NCBI RefSeq assembly: GCF_937616625.2
Contig: NC_065577.1
Span: forward strand, 4,753,001 to 4,817,000
Reading direction: 5' to 3'
From: Mercurialis annua
Lineage: Eukaryota > Streptophyta > Magnoliopsida > Malpighiales > Euphorbiaceae
Length of the DNA stretch: 64,000 nucleotides
In this document: positions 10,223 to 21,000 of the stretch, piece after piece
How positions within the stretch are numbered: position 1 is the first letter of the stretch
Layout: each line of letters opens with the position of its first letter
Position numbers and translations under genes: made by a program
The notes under the pieces: generated by a model
The model's database searches: none
What the model saw: only the letters and a program-made list of their open reading frames with translations
What the model was told of the DNA's origin: nothing

Positions 10223-11332
10223 ATGTCAGATTATTTCTCTGAAGAACTCGTGGTTGAAATCTTGAAGAGACTACCTGTCAAATCTCTGTTGAAATTTACA
10301 AGTGTTTGCAAATCATGGTATTCTCTAATCACAAACCCTAATTTTATTTCCCTTCACTTAGCTCACACTACTCATGCCAACAAATCCTACATTTCATCTT
10401 ATTATCCTTCAGAAAGCTATGCATATTATAGGAAACAGGAATTTGTGCTGCATAGTGATATTGATTCGTTTAGCGAGTTTGAGAAACTCGAGTTAAGCTC
10501 TTTTTACATGTGTAATTCCTATTTTGAGATTGTTGGTTCGTGTAATGGTTTGGTTTGTTTGTCTGATGAAATTAATAATCGCCTTATTTTATGGAACCCG
10601 GCAATCCGAGAGTTTATTACAATTTCTTTGAAGGGGTATTGCGACCAATTTGCCATTATTGGATTTGGGTTTGATAGCAAGAACAATGCCTACAAAATCG
10701 TGAAGATTTCTAATGATTTAGGTGATGGTCAACCACTTGTTGAGATTTTTGAACTTTCCTCCAATGCTTGGAAGACTATTCTTGTCAAGAATTTAGATTA
10801 TTCTATTTGTAATTCGGGCTCCTGTACTTATTTGAATGGTGCTGCACATTGGTTTGCATTAAAATATAATGTCTGGGAAATTACAATAGCGTTATTTGAT
10901 TTGAGCAACGAAGCATTTGAAGAGTTGAGGCTCCCTGAGGCGCTAGCTGACTTAATGGACACTAAGCTTGTTACTTTAACAGTGTGCCGCCAGTCATTAG
11001 CTTTAATATACTATGAGGATTGGCCTGGTTATTATTGTGTAAAATGTAGTATTTGGGTGATGAAAAAGTATGGTGTGCCACTATCCTGGACGAAACTATT
11101 TAACCTTGATGTAGAAAATTATGGAAATTTCTTCAAGGTGCTAAACTTTCAACGGAATGGTGAAATTCTTATTCAAGAGCGTTACGGTGAGGTAGCTTCT
11201 TTTGACCCTGAGACAGAAAGGGTCACCACTCTTGGAGTCCATGGATATAATTTCGTAGTGCATTCTAATTACGCGGAGAGCCTTATTTTACTCGACGGAA
11301 AAAGAAACAGAAAGAACCTAGTAGAAGGTTAA
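10223..11332 (+). CDS. F-box protein with FBA domain (copy 2)
   Basis: The protein is 369 aa from one exon and appears intact. The F-box spans about residues 2-44 (YFSEELVVEILKRLPVKSLL, then FTSVCKSWYSL), with the Leu-Pro core kept. The FBA region has FEIVGSCNGLVCLSDE, RLILWNPAIREF, GFGFDSKNNAYKIVKI and IWVMKKYG. The last strand, SNYAESLILLDGK, is followed by a short basic tail. Predicted role: substrate receptor of an SCF ubiquitin ligase in nucleus or cytosol, substrate unknown. It is the clearest full-length reference copy for this family in the window. Behind it lie a triplicated 55-bp repeat and ABCG exon relics. Confidence 0.94.
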   Translation: MSDYFSEELVVEILKRLPVKSLLKFTSVCKSWYSLITNPNFISLHLAHTTHANKSYISSYYPSESYAYYRKQEFVLHSDIDSFSEFEKLELSSFYMCNSYFEIVGSCNGLVCLSDEINNRLILWNPAIREFITISLKGYCDQFAIIGFGFDSKNNAYKIVKISNDLGDGQPLVEIFELSSNAWKTILVKNLDYSICNSGSCTYLNGAAHWFALKYNVWEITIALFDLSNEAFEELRLPEALADLMDTKLVTLTVCRQSLALIYYEDWPGYYCVKCSIWVMKKYGVPLSWTKLFNLDVENYGNFFKVLNFQRNGEILIQERYGEVASFDPETERVTTLGVHGYNFVVHSNYAESLILLDGKRNRKNLVEG

Positions 11333-11498
11333 AGGAGCAAGCAGAAGAGTAAGATTGAACCTGAACAATCTACTCTAAATATACACTGCTCAAGTAGGTT
11401 TAACTTCATATATTTTTGTTATATTTTGATTTTCTTTATCATGAAATTAAAACAAGCTGAAACCGCTATTCTAATTGCTCTTTTGATGAATTTTATGT

Positions 11499-11663
11499 AT
11501 TTATGTAGCTGAACATCTGAGATTGTTGGTTCATGTTAAGGCTTGGTCTCTGTGTTTATGTAGCTGAACATTTGAGATTGTTGGTTCATGTTAAGGCTTG
11601 GTCTCTGTGTTTATGTAGCTGAACATTTGAGATTGTTGGTTCATGTTAAGGCTTGGTCTCCGT
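11499..11663 (+). repeat. Tandem repeat, 3 x 55 bp
   Basis: Three near-identical 55-bp units, each with TAGCTGAACAT, GAGATTGTTGGTTCATG and GGCTTGGTCTCTGTG; anchor positions are 11521, 11576 and 11631. The central part corresponds to the FEIVGSCNGLV coding stretch of the F-box genes with a stop in it. The unit is therefore an amplified piece of a decayed F-box gene. Confidence 0.85.
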
Positions 11664-11814
11664 GTCTATGGTCGTCTGTTTAGCTAATGCAAAGTGATTA
11701 GAGTTCTTATGATTCTAAAATTGATACCACTTTTTTGTCCAAATTTATGGCTTTAGATCAATTTCATGGAGGTCTATTGTTTTCAAATATAAAGAATTTG
11801 TCGTTAATTGCTGT

Positions 11815-11856
11815 GCTTCTCATAATTACTTGAATGGTGTTGTCCATTGGCTTATG
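11815..11856 (+). pseudogene. F-box FBA relic
   Basis: CTTCTCATAATTACTTGAAT then GGTGTTGTCCATTGGCT reads SHNYLNGVVHWL, the conserved FBA stretch of the neighbouring genes (AYLNGVVHWI at copy 3). It is flanked by unrelated sequence and lacks the rest of the gene. Similar scraps lie at about 35585-35615 and 38945-38965. Confidence 0.6.
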
Positions 11857-12317
11857 TAGAACACAGTGAGCAATTTAAAGAAATAAAGAATTAGTCCTCT
11901 CTGTACCAGCGTTCTATTTGTTATATTTTGGTAACCCAACAAACTGAACGTCGGTAATCATTCTTTAAAAGTAGTATAGTTGAATAACCGCAAAATATAT
12001 AGTTGAATAACTGCGTGTGGCTAATCACTTGCTACATTTATCATGAAAAATTGATCAGTGGTCATAATTATGGTTGTAGGGTGAAAGTTTTTTCTGTTTG
12101 GATGTTGAAATGAAAAATGTCAAATGTAATGCATACATATCACAGTGTTTATAACGTACAAACTTGATTTTGTAAATTCTACGTACACGCACTCTGTTTC
12201 TTAGCAGTGAAACAAGATCTTACAAGTTCTATGGTCAGTTTTCTTCATCATTCTTTATCTCAACATGATAATTCAGAAGAACTAATAGTATCGAAACACT
12301 AAAAGATGGCTGTAACG

Positions 12318-12930
12318 ACGATGGTGATGATGGTGTTGTTCTTGACTTGGAAGGAGTGCAATGCTTGCAGAATTTATGTTTTGACATAAAGAAACTGATC
12401 AATTCTTATAAATGGTTGTAAACAAGCACAAGACAAGCCTGCAGATATTCTTATAAATGGTTGTAAACAAGCACCGACTTATGGAACATCCGCAAGAAGA
12501 AGAAAATTAATGACTTATAACAATTGTGTCAAACTATTGCTGATTGTGTCAATATCTTGTTCCTGCTTCTGCAGCAAATCAGTTTACAATCTGTTGCTTA
12601 CTTTATCTTACGTAATTGGGCTAAAACTCCAAATGGCACTAAACTTTTACACTAAGTTCTAATTTATAAAAAAAAAAAATCAATTCATATAAATCATGTT
12701 GAGGAAATGAAGGTAAAATATTTCTAAATTCTCGTTGGCATTTTCAATTCATATATATCATGTTGAGGAAATTAAGGTAAAATATTTCTCATTCCTGATG
12801 GAACATAATCAATCATTTAACTTTTTGTTCATTAGGATCCTGAATAAGACTTAAGGTGAAGCAATGCCAACTGACGAGGTATTTCTTCGTCATAAAATCA
12901 TTTAAATCATATCAAGGAAATGAAGGTATT
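12318..12930 (+). pseudogene. ABCG transporter relic (exons 1, 2 and 7 pieces)
   Basis: GATGATGGTGTTGTTCTTGA at about 12328 matches exon 1 of the ABCG gene at 25063. GCAGATATTCTTATAAATGG then TTGTAAACAAGCACC at 12441-12476 reads ADILINGCKQAPTYGTS, matching exon 2 ([17 protein letters not shown]). Part of this exon piece is also duplicated 44 bp upstream. The exon 7 end, CATGTTGAGGAAATGAAGGT, occurs near 12696 and again, diverged, near 12760 and 12908. Nothing between is open. This unit lies behind F-box copy 2 just as the relic at 6513 lies behind copy 1. Confidence 0.65.
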
Positions 12931-13319
12931 TCTTAAGATTTTATGAGTTCACAGTTACTTTTTTTTTAAATTTAATATTTCATTTTTTTTTGAAAAACAT
13001 TAATTCAATTATTTTAGAAAAAAATAGTTATAAAAAGTAAATATAGTAAGAAACTTAAAAAAAATTTAAATTTAGGAATATAAAGTAAAAAATAAATAAA
13101 TGTATAAAGCCATTGATTTTGTAAAAATATAATTATAATTGATATATGTGTCAAAAAAAAGTTCATTCCTTTTAATTTTGGTATTAAGAAAGTACAAATA
13201 GAATAGAAGACCATATAATTTGGTGAAAAGAAAATACTTCAACAAACCCATCTGACCTAAACCTAACCAGAGCGTATTCACTTCCTGTGTAGTTCGCATA
13301 ATTCATAGATAATTGAACA
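12931..13319. other. AT-rich spacer upstream of F-box copy 3
   Basis: Poly-A and poly-T rich, without ORF or TIR. The last 60 bp are the probable 5' leader of the F-box gene. Nothing else is seen. Confidence 0.4.
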
Positions 13320-14435
13320 ATGTCAAATTATCTCTCAGAAGAACTTGTGGCTGAAATCTTGAAGAGATTGCCTGTCAAATCTCTATTGAAATTTAAAAGG
13401 GTTTGCAAATCATGGTATTCTCTAATCACAAACCCTAATTTTATTTCTCTTCACTTAGCTCACACCACTGAAGCCAACGAAACCTCGTCACTTATCATGA
13501 AGACCTCTCATCGGATACGACAATTTGTTTTGGTGAATGATAATGGTTCAGTTTGTGAGCTTAAGGAATCGGATTTAGTTTCTTTTCACATCAACTCTAA
13601 TTCCTCATCTCCCGTATCTAATTTTGAGTTTGTCGGTTCATGCAATGGGTTGGTATGTTTAACTGATAACCCACGTAAGCACCTGATTTTATGGAACCCG
13701 GCAGTCGGAGAATTTATTACAACATCTTCATGGGAGCATAATTATAAGAGTGATGTCGTTGTTGGATTCGGGTTTGATAGCAAGAAGCGTGATTATAAAG
13801 TGGTGAGGATTTTAGTTGACAGCAAAGGTATGGCTTCTCTACCATTTGCTGAGATTTTTGAACTTAGCTCCAATTCTTGGAGGACAATAATGGGCAAGAA
13901 TCAAAAGTATGATGGTTATGCATTTGTAACTCGTGCTTATTTGAATGGCGTTGTTCATTGGATTGCATATAAATATTGTGGAATACACCATTACAAAAAG
14001 TTAGCCGTAGCATCGCTAGATTTGAGTACCGAAACATTTGATGATTTGATGCTTCCTGATGTCCTAACTGAAATTTCGAAGCCTCATCTTATTTTAAAAG
14101 TGTACGGCCAATCATTAGCTGTGGTGCAGTATGAATGGAGTCCCTCTACTCATTATAATGCAAAATGTTGTATTTGGGTGATGAAAGATTATGGTGCACC
14201 AGAGTCTTGGAGTAAACAATTTACCATAGATTTGGGAAACCACGGAGTCTTCAAGTGGGTGCTAATCTTTCAAGGAAATGGTAGAATTCTTGTTGAAAAA
14301 CGTGATGGTGAGTTAGCTTCTTATGACACTGAGACACAAAGGGTGGCACGACTGGGAGTCCATGGATATTATTACTCGGCGCATCCTTACACGGAGAGCC
14401 TTGTTTTACTAAAGGAAAAAAACAACAAAAAGTAG
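13320..14435 (+). CDS. F-box protein with FBA domain (copy 3)
   Basis: The protein is 371 aa from one uninterrupted exon. The F-box spans about residues 2-44 (YLSEELVAEILKRLPVKSLL, then FKRVCKSWYSL). The FBA region includes FEFVGSCNGLVCLTD, LILWNPAVGEF, GFGFDSKKRDYKVVRI and CIWVMKDYGAPESW. The C-terminus is lysine-rich (KEKNNKK). It is clearly paralogous to the other F-box genes here, with most divergence in the variable stretch after the F-box (about residues 58-95). That is also where copies 1, 2, 4 and 5 differ in length. Its 3' flank again carries shared sequence and an ABCG exon 1 scrap at 15869. Confidence 0.94.
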   Translation: MSNYLSEELVAEILKRLPVKSLLKFKRVCKSWYSLITNPNFISLHLAHTTEANETSSLIMKTSHRIRQFVLVNDNGSVCELKESDLVSFHINSNSSSPVSNFEFVGSCNGLVCLTDNPRKHLILWNPAVGEFITTSSWEHNYKSDVVVGFGFDSKKRDYKVVRILVDSKGMASLPFAEIFELSSNSWRTIMGKNQKYDGYAFVTRAYLNGVVHWIAYKYCGIHHYKKLAVASLDLSTETFDDLMLPDVLTEISKPHLILKVYGQSLAVVQYEWSPSTHYNAKCCIWVMKDYGAPESWSKQFTIDLGNHGVFKWVLIFQGNGRILVEKRDGELASYDTETQRVARLGVHGYYYSAHPYTESLVLLKEKNNKK

Positions 14436-14792
14436 CTTTAAAGCAAAGCATAGAAGAGTAAGTCTGAATCTGATCATTCTATTCTAAAAATACACTGCTC
14501 AATTAGATTTAACTTTACATATTTCTGTTTTGTTTTTGCTTCCCCTTGATCTTGAAATTGAAGGAAGCTGTTCTTTTCATGAATTATATTTATGTATATA
14601 ACTCTAAATTTGAGATAGTTGGTTCATGATATGCTTGGTCTGTCCAGAGCTGCACTCAAACAAATCCCCTTATGAAGCTGTTGGGAGAAAAGTTTGGCAT
14701 TTCATCATCTATTATAACATAAATAAGTACTTGACCAGCAACGTGCCCAATGTAATCAATTTAGCACAATGCAGTAAACTGTATATACACAC
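14436..14792 (+). other. 3' flank of F-box copy 3
   Basis: Shared F-box 3' flank (ACACTGCTCAATTAG near 14491) followed by the decayed F-box scrap GAGATAGTTGGTTCATGATA at 14611. No gene. Confidence 0.45.
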
Positions 14793-15055
14793 AGGGGTGG
14801 ATCCAGGGGTCGAGGAGGGTCGGACGACCCATCTTAACGGGAAAAAAATTTAAAAAAATAGAAAACTTGACAGTTTTTCTTGTAGAACCGCCCCAACAAC
14901 CGCCCCTAATAGTTCTAGGGGGCGGTTTGTTCATTCTTAACCGCCCCTACATGTCGTTGTTGCCGCATTTACACCATATTTTACGTTGTTTAAATTTTAT
15001 AAAGCCGAATGCAAAATTCCGACCCTCCTGATTTGGAGTCCTGGTTCCGCCCCTC
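14793..15055. mobile_element. hAT-type MITE with GC-rich core
   Basis: The ends are inverted: CAGGGGTGGATCCAGGG with GGAGGGTCGG inside at the left, and the complement of CAGGAGGGGCGGAACCAGG at the right. Flanks TATACACA and TACACATA agree at 6 of 8 bases, a possible worn 8-bp duplication. The CAGGGG(C/T)GGA terminus is common in plant hAT elements (family knowledge). The centre holds CCGCCCC repeats around TAATAGTTCTA that can pair. No coding capacity. Confidence 0.55.
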
Positions 15056-15396
15056 CTGTACACATACTGTGTTCCTTATCAATGAAACAAAATCTTACAC
15101 ATTAGCATTCTTCATCTAGATAGCACCTACACTTTATTAAACGCTTTCCATTTCAAAAACTTGTCGGATAGTTGGAGTTTAGGACACAAAACTCCATTTT
15201 AACCTAGGAAACATTAAAATAATACTGTCACGGGTGTTTGTGTCTGTGCTACATAGCTGGCCACCATGGCCAAAAATACAACTGGTTATGCCCAGCTTGG
15301 TGAACTTTGTAGGCTGTAGGTATTGTCTTTGAAGAAAATTCCATTATCATGAAGAATATATTTCTATTTGGACTTAAATTGCTTGGGATAATATTG

Positions 15397-15620
15397 GAGA
15401 AATTCTTAGGTAGTCTCGATCTACCATGCCATCCGTAGACCAAACATATCACATTATGACACGTCATTAAAATGATGGCAATCTTATAATATTACTATTC
15501 AAAGGTGTAAATAAATAAAAAACGAATTTATAAGATTGCCATCATTTTAATGACGTGTCATAATGTGATAGGTTAGTCTACGGATAACGTGGTAGACCGA
15601 GTCTATATAAGAATTTCTCG
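15397..15620. mobile_element. MITE family M1 (GAGAAATTC ends), 224 bp
   Basis: Near-palindromic from end to end: GAGAAATTCTTAGGTAGTCT at left against GAGAAATTCTTATATAGACT (complement) at right, with CATTATGACACGTCATTAAA and its complement near the middle. The target-site duplication TAATATTG is at 15389-15396 and 15621-15628. Related copies or pieces lie at 43247, 45622 and 51915. Confidence 0.75.
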
Positions 15621-15654
15621 TAATATTGTTACCTTAGATCTATTATAATATTTT

Positions 15655-15925
15655 TGTCCTGCCTCTACAGCAAATTAGGTTACCATCTGTTGCTTATTTT
15701 ATCTTTAAGTATTTGGGTGAAAACTCGGAGTGGTACTAAAATTCTATCCTATGTTTTATTTTGGTTAGAAACTTTCAATAATCCGTATTCAAACGGTATT
15801 TAATATTTTTATTTTTATTTTATTTTAAGTCGAAATATTTTAAATTGCTTACATTACGTAACAATTACTGATGGCAAAGATGATGGTGTGTTCTTGACAT
15901 GGAAGAAGGCCAATCCTTGAAGGTG
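15655..15925 (+). pseudogene. ABCG relic behind F-box copy 3
   Basis: GATGATGGTGTGTTCTTGAC then ATGGAA at 15878 reads DDGVFLTW, matching ABCG exon 1 (GDGVFLSW). At 15655-15770 the run CAGCAAATTAGGTTACCATC then TGTTGCTT matches the unit behind copy 2 near 12573. The segments are in a different order from that unit, so rearrangement followed duplication. Confidence 0.55.
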
Positions 15926-16894
15926 CAACTGCTCGAATCGTGAATTAGCGGCCTATTTGGTTCGGCCACCGGTTCGGTGGTTAGAGCATTGATTCTATAA
16001 TTGATGTTGACATTTAATTTGTGAAAGAGATACAATCTGAGAGTCAAATAAAAAAAGATACAAATGACTACTTGAAGTTGCTCTCTATGGGAAAATACTA
16101 ATTACTGTAATTAGATAAAAAAATTGAGTAGAAAATTGCATATGTTTTTGTAATAAATTCAATTTACTTAAATATATAAGTCTCATTACTAATTATGACT
16201 AATTAAATCTAAAAATATAAATTTTGTAAGTTTAAGTAACCCTAATGACCTAGAAAATTTAATATCCTCTAATTTAGTAAGAAACATATATTTCAGTGCC
16301 TTAAACTTATTTGTATAAGGAACTAATCCGTAATAGAGTGAATACAAAATAAAAAGTTTATCCTATAGTATAATAATGTGCTCTGAAATTCGTACTATAT
16401 TTAGCATTTTGCTATATTTTATGCTAAAAATAGCACAAAATAAACTATATGCAATGTATATGTTCTAAGAATACTATTGGAATTGCTTTAAAAGATCGTA
16501 AGTTTGACTATAAGCTTTGTAGCCGTTTATCCGATTGAATTAGCAAAAATCTAACAATTAAGACCTAATAATGCTAACATCTATCTCTATTAAAAAATAT
16601 TTAAAATTTGTAATTGCTCAAAAAAAATATCACTCTCAATCCAACTAACACATAATTAATAATAATTTATTAAAAATAATATAAATATAGTTTATTTATC
16701 TGTTCGGCTTTAGGCTTTTGGGCCACCCTGGCAACGGAACGGGCACAAAGGCTTTAATAATAGTAAAATCTCAGTTCAAACTGTCAGTACAATTTTTTGT
16801 TTACAAAACCCTAGCATTCGTAAAATTTACAAGTGTGAAGAATTAGACGTAAGTTCAACAAAATCTCAGAACTCCCCAATTACAGAAAAGAAAA
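15926..16894. other. AT-rich intergenic DNA upstream of the F-box pseudogene
   Basis: No ORF, TIR or RNA gene recognised. CGGCCACCGGTTCGGTGGTT at about 15963-15982 is an isolated GC-rich inverted repeat. Confidence 0.35.
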
Positions 16895-17394
16895 ATGTTA
16901 GGTTATCTGTTTGAAGAACTAGCGTTTGAAATCTTGAAGAGAATACCGATCAAATCTCTAGGGCAATGTACAAGTGTGTGCAAATTATGGTATTCTCTAA
17001 TTACAAACCCTAATTTCATATCCCTTCATTTAGCTCACACCAACAAAAAATATTTTCTTGCCGAGAAGCATTTGATGAGATTATGCTCCCTCGCGCAGTA
17101 GCTGAAATTTGATTCGCTCGTCATTTGCTTTGTTGCACGATGAATTGAGTCGTGAAAAATGCTGTATTTGAGTGATGAAAGAGTATGGTGCAGCAGAATT
17201 TTGGGTTAAGCTATTTACCATTGATTTACCAAAACCTAGACTTTTATTCAAGGTGCTAAACTTTCAGGGGAATGGTGGGTGGAATTCTTGCTGAGAAAAT
17301 TAACGGTGGGATTGCTTCTCATGACCCTGAAACAAAAAAGTGACCCGTCTAAGAGCCTTGTTTTAATCAAGGAAAAATGGAACTAACAGGGTTA
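16895..17394 (+). pseudogene. F-box gene copy, internally deleted and frameshifted
   Basis: It starts like the others (ATG, YLFEELAFEILKRIPIKSL, then SVCKLWYSLITNPNF, LHLAHTNKK). At about 17060 it jumps straight to the region equivalent to residue 240 (GAAGCATTTGATGAGATTAT, that is EAFDEIML) in another frame. The middle of the FBA domain, roughly 180 codons, is gone. The frame from the ATG stops at 17101. Further shifts separate the pieces matching IWVMKEYGAAEFW, KVLNFQGNG and ESLVLIKEKWN. It is not expected to make a functional receptor, though a 68-aa F-box-only peptide is formally possible. Confidence 0.88.
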
Positions 17395-17566
17395 AAGCAA
17401 GCTTTGATTTCTCAAGTAGGTTAAATTATAATATTTCTGTTTTTCTTCTTTTTCTTTTCTTGATCACGAAATTGAAGGGTTATTGATATAAATGGTACCA
17501 AATCTTTGGACCTTATATCAAAATGGTACCAAATCTTTAATTTATATCTTTTTAGTGCCCAACTTT

Positions 17567-17780
17567 TATTAGAGGTCCTATTTATTCTTATTGTTTGACA
17601 GTTAAATAGGATGTTTAGCTTTCTGTTAAAGTCTGTTAGCTAGTCTGTTAGCTTAGCTAGTCTGTTAGTTGTGCCAGCTGTATGACAGCTGTATAGAGCG
17701 GTTATCAGCTCTGAGTCTGTATATAAACAATTCTTGATTCATTAATAAAGCTAAGGAAACATTTTTCCCAAATTGTAACA
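17567..17780 (+). repeat. 5' LTR of the copia element
   Basis: Starts TATTAGAGGTCC, ends AAATTGTAACA. The promoter-like TATATAAA is at about 17721 and AATAAA at about 17745, a compact layout with the poly(A) signal close behind the TATA box. Short AGTCTGTTAGCT repeats (three, about 17630-17670) and a CAGCTGTATGACAGCTG inverted repeat (about 17679) lie in the U3 part. Confidence 0.95.
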
Positions 17781-17792
17781 TGGTATCAGAGC
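17781..17792 (+). other. Primer binding site of the copia element
   Basis: TGGTATCAGAGC directly follows the LTR. It is the standard plant copia complement to the initiator tRNA-Met 3' end, from which minus-strand synthesis starts. Confidence 0.9.
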
Positions 17793-18027
17793 AAAGCTCA
17801 GAGCACAGCTCAAATTTTCTTTTCACTTTCTTGGCAGTTTCTCACTAACCAAACAGATCATTTTTCACGCTTCTGATTATACTTTACATAAACAAATTAC
17901 ATATTCAGATTCTCCTCTTTCTTGCGATTAAGAATATCACATTTGTTTTCTTTTTCAACCGTAATCATCAACTTTTCTTTCTCTTCTCTTGAAAATTTTC
18001 TCAGTAACCAAACAACACATTAACATC

Positions 18028-21000
18028 ATGAGTCATTCATATAAACCAGAAGATTTACCTTCCAGCCCCTATTACTTACATCCTAATGAGAATCCATCTC
18101 TAATACTCGTAACTACTCCATTGAAAGGTTCGAATTATCATACTTGGGCAAGATCGATGAGAATGGCATTGAGATCTAAGAATAAAGACAAATTTATTGA
18201 TGGAACTATTAAAGCTCCACATAAAGATGATGAACTATATCCAGTTTGGGATAGATGCAATGTGATGGTGCAGTCTTGGATATCTCAGACACTTTCAGTT
18301 CCTATTAGAAGCAGTGTTATGTGGCTTGACAAAGCCATCGATGTTTGGAATGATCTTAAAGAAAGATTTTCTCAGGGTGATGCACACAGAGTAGCTGAAT
18401 TGCAGGAAGAGGTGTTTGCTCTTAAACAAGGTGATTCCTCTGTAACAGATTATTTTACTAATCTGAAAATCTTATGGGATGAGTTGACTAATCTCAGAAC
18501 CATACCTACTTGTTTGTGTGATCCTCCACATGATTGTGAAGCGATTCATGTTGGTAGAAATTTTCAGAATAATGACTATGTAATCAGATTCTTAAGAGGC
18601 TTGAATGACAACTTTGGTGCTGCTAGATCTCAGGTAATGTTGATGCAGCCTTTGCCTGAGATTAACAGAGTATTTGCTATGATAATGCAAGAAGAAAGAC
18701 AACTGGGAATGAAAAATGCAGAACCTAGAGAATCCAATGTATTTTATAGTCAATCAACAAACACTGCTGAAGAAATGCAGGATCAGAATGATAATACTCA
18801 ATTCTTTGAAAATCAAAACCACTCAGTTTATGCCAATGCTGTTGGCTATTCTGGGCCCAGAAGGCCTTTTACCCCACATCCAAACATGCAGAGAAGATTT
18901 GTTCCAGGAAATTTTAATAATCAAGGAGTAAAGAAAACTTGTACCTTCTGTGGTTTTCATAACCATACTGTTGATATATGTTACAAGAAGCATGGTTATC
19001 CCCCAGGGTATACACCAAGAATCAGAGGAAATTATCCTATGAGTAATGAGAACGTACAAAATATGCAGAATATGCAGAATATGCAAAATATGCAGGGCAC
19101 TCAAAACTTTCACCAGGCAAATATGGTTGACTCTAGTAGTTACCAGAACTTTCAACCAAATTTTGCTAACACTTCACCTATGTCAATGAGCTTTACTCCA
19201 GAACAGTATTCCAAGTTACTGAGTCTTATACAGCAGAATACCTTGAATAATGACAGTACTACTCATATCAACACATTGTCAAGCAATTTCAGGCCAGAAC
19301 CAAATGTCTCAGGTATTTCCTATTCCTTCAGTTCTTGTTCTCAATTGCCATGTGAACAAAACTGGATTATTGATACTGGTGCTTCTGACCACATTGCTTG
19401 CTCTCTTTCTCTCTTCACTTCTTATTCTCCTATAAAGGAAGTCTATGTCAAATTACCAAATGGTGAAAATGTTTCAGTTACACATGTTGGGACAGTGAGA
19501 ATCCCATCTTTTATTACACTACAGAATGTGTTGTTTGTGCCCAGATTCTCCTTCAATCTAATCTCTGCTAGCAGACTGACTTCCCAGTATAATCAGTTAT
19601 GCATGATATTGTACTCTAACTCATGCTTTATCCAGGATATCAGGACCTGGAGGATGATTGGATTAGCTGAAAAGCTAAATGGTTTATACCATCTTAAGAT
19701 GCCAAGTGGTAGCAACAATATTTCTAAGTCTTCTTGCAGGGCTGTTATGAGTGCTTCTACTATTGCCAAATCAGATTTATGGCATTATAGATTAGGACAT
19801 TTGTCCAATGGTAGAATAAAATTGCTACAAGCTGTTGATTCCAGTATAGCTGTTCCAGTACACAGTCATTGTGATATTTGTCATTTTGCAAAACACAAGA
19901 GGCTTCCTTTTCCTGTAAGTCACTCTATCAGCAATAAAGTTTTTGATTTGGTTCATATGGATGTGTGGGGACCAACAAAAATTCCTTCAATGAATGGTTA
20001 TAAGTATTTTTTAACAGTCATTGATGATCATAGTAGATATACTTGGGTGTTTTTCCTCAAGTCTAAAGCAGAAACAAGGGGTATTATTCAACAGTTTTGT
20101 GCTTATGTTGAGACACAATTCAAAACAGTAATTAAGTGCATTAGGACTGATAATGCACTTGAATTTGACATGCCTGTTTACTACAAGTCAAAGGGAATAA
20201 TACATCAAACTAGCTGTGTGTACACACCACAGCAGAACAGTGTGGTTGAAAGAAAACATCAACATCTGTTGAATGTTGCTAGATCATTCAAGTTTCAGGC
20301 TTCAGTTCCAGCTTCATTTTGGAATTTTTGTGTAGCTTATGCAGCTTACATCATCAACCGTATCCCATCTCCTGTTCTACAAAATGACACACCCTTTGCC
20401 AAATTATTTGGAACTCTTCCAGATTATTCTATACTCAAAGTATTTGGATGCCTCTGCTATGCTTCCACAATCTCTGAGTTAAGAACTAAGTTTGATCCCA
20501 GAGCAAGAAAGTGTATATTCATTGGGGTTCCTGATGCAACAAAGGGATATATTTTATTTGACTTGTCTTCTAAGAAAGTCCTTATATCCAGAGATGTAGT
20601 CTTTTTTGAAACCATATTCCCCTATCCACAATTGTCTGCAACCATCAATCCTGATTCTGCAGACATTGTTTTTCCTGCTCCTTATGATACAAATGATGAT
20701 GAATATACTGTTCCATCAATTCCTCCCTCTTCCATTTCTCCTCTTTCATCCTCACCTACTTCTATTTCTCCTCCTGCATTGAGAAGATCTCAAAGAACCA
20801 TTCTTCAACCAGCCAGATTACAAGACTACATCTACAAACCTATTTCTTCTGCTACTGTTGCTCAGGTTACCAGTCCACATACTTTGGACAAGGTTATTTC
20901 CTATAACTCTTTATCTTCTAAACACAAAGCTTTCTCTCTTCAACTTAGTTCTATAACTGAGCCTCGTTCTTACAATGAAGCCATTAAACATGGCTGCTGG

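Noticed and set aside
16895..17101. 68-aa F-box-only protein as a real gene
   Set aside because: The frame ends directly after a large deletion and the rest of the F-box gene follows in shifted frames, so pseudogene is the simpler reading.
17989..18027. Upstream start of the copia polyprotein
   Set aside because: The codon at 17989 is TTG; the first ATG in frame, at 18028, also fits the usual MS-type Gag start.
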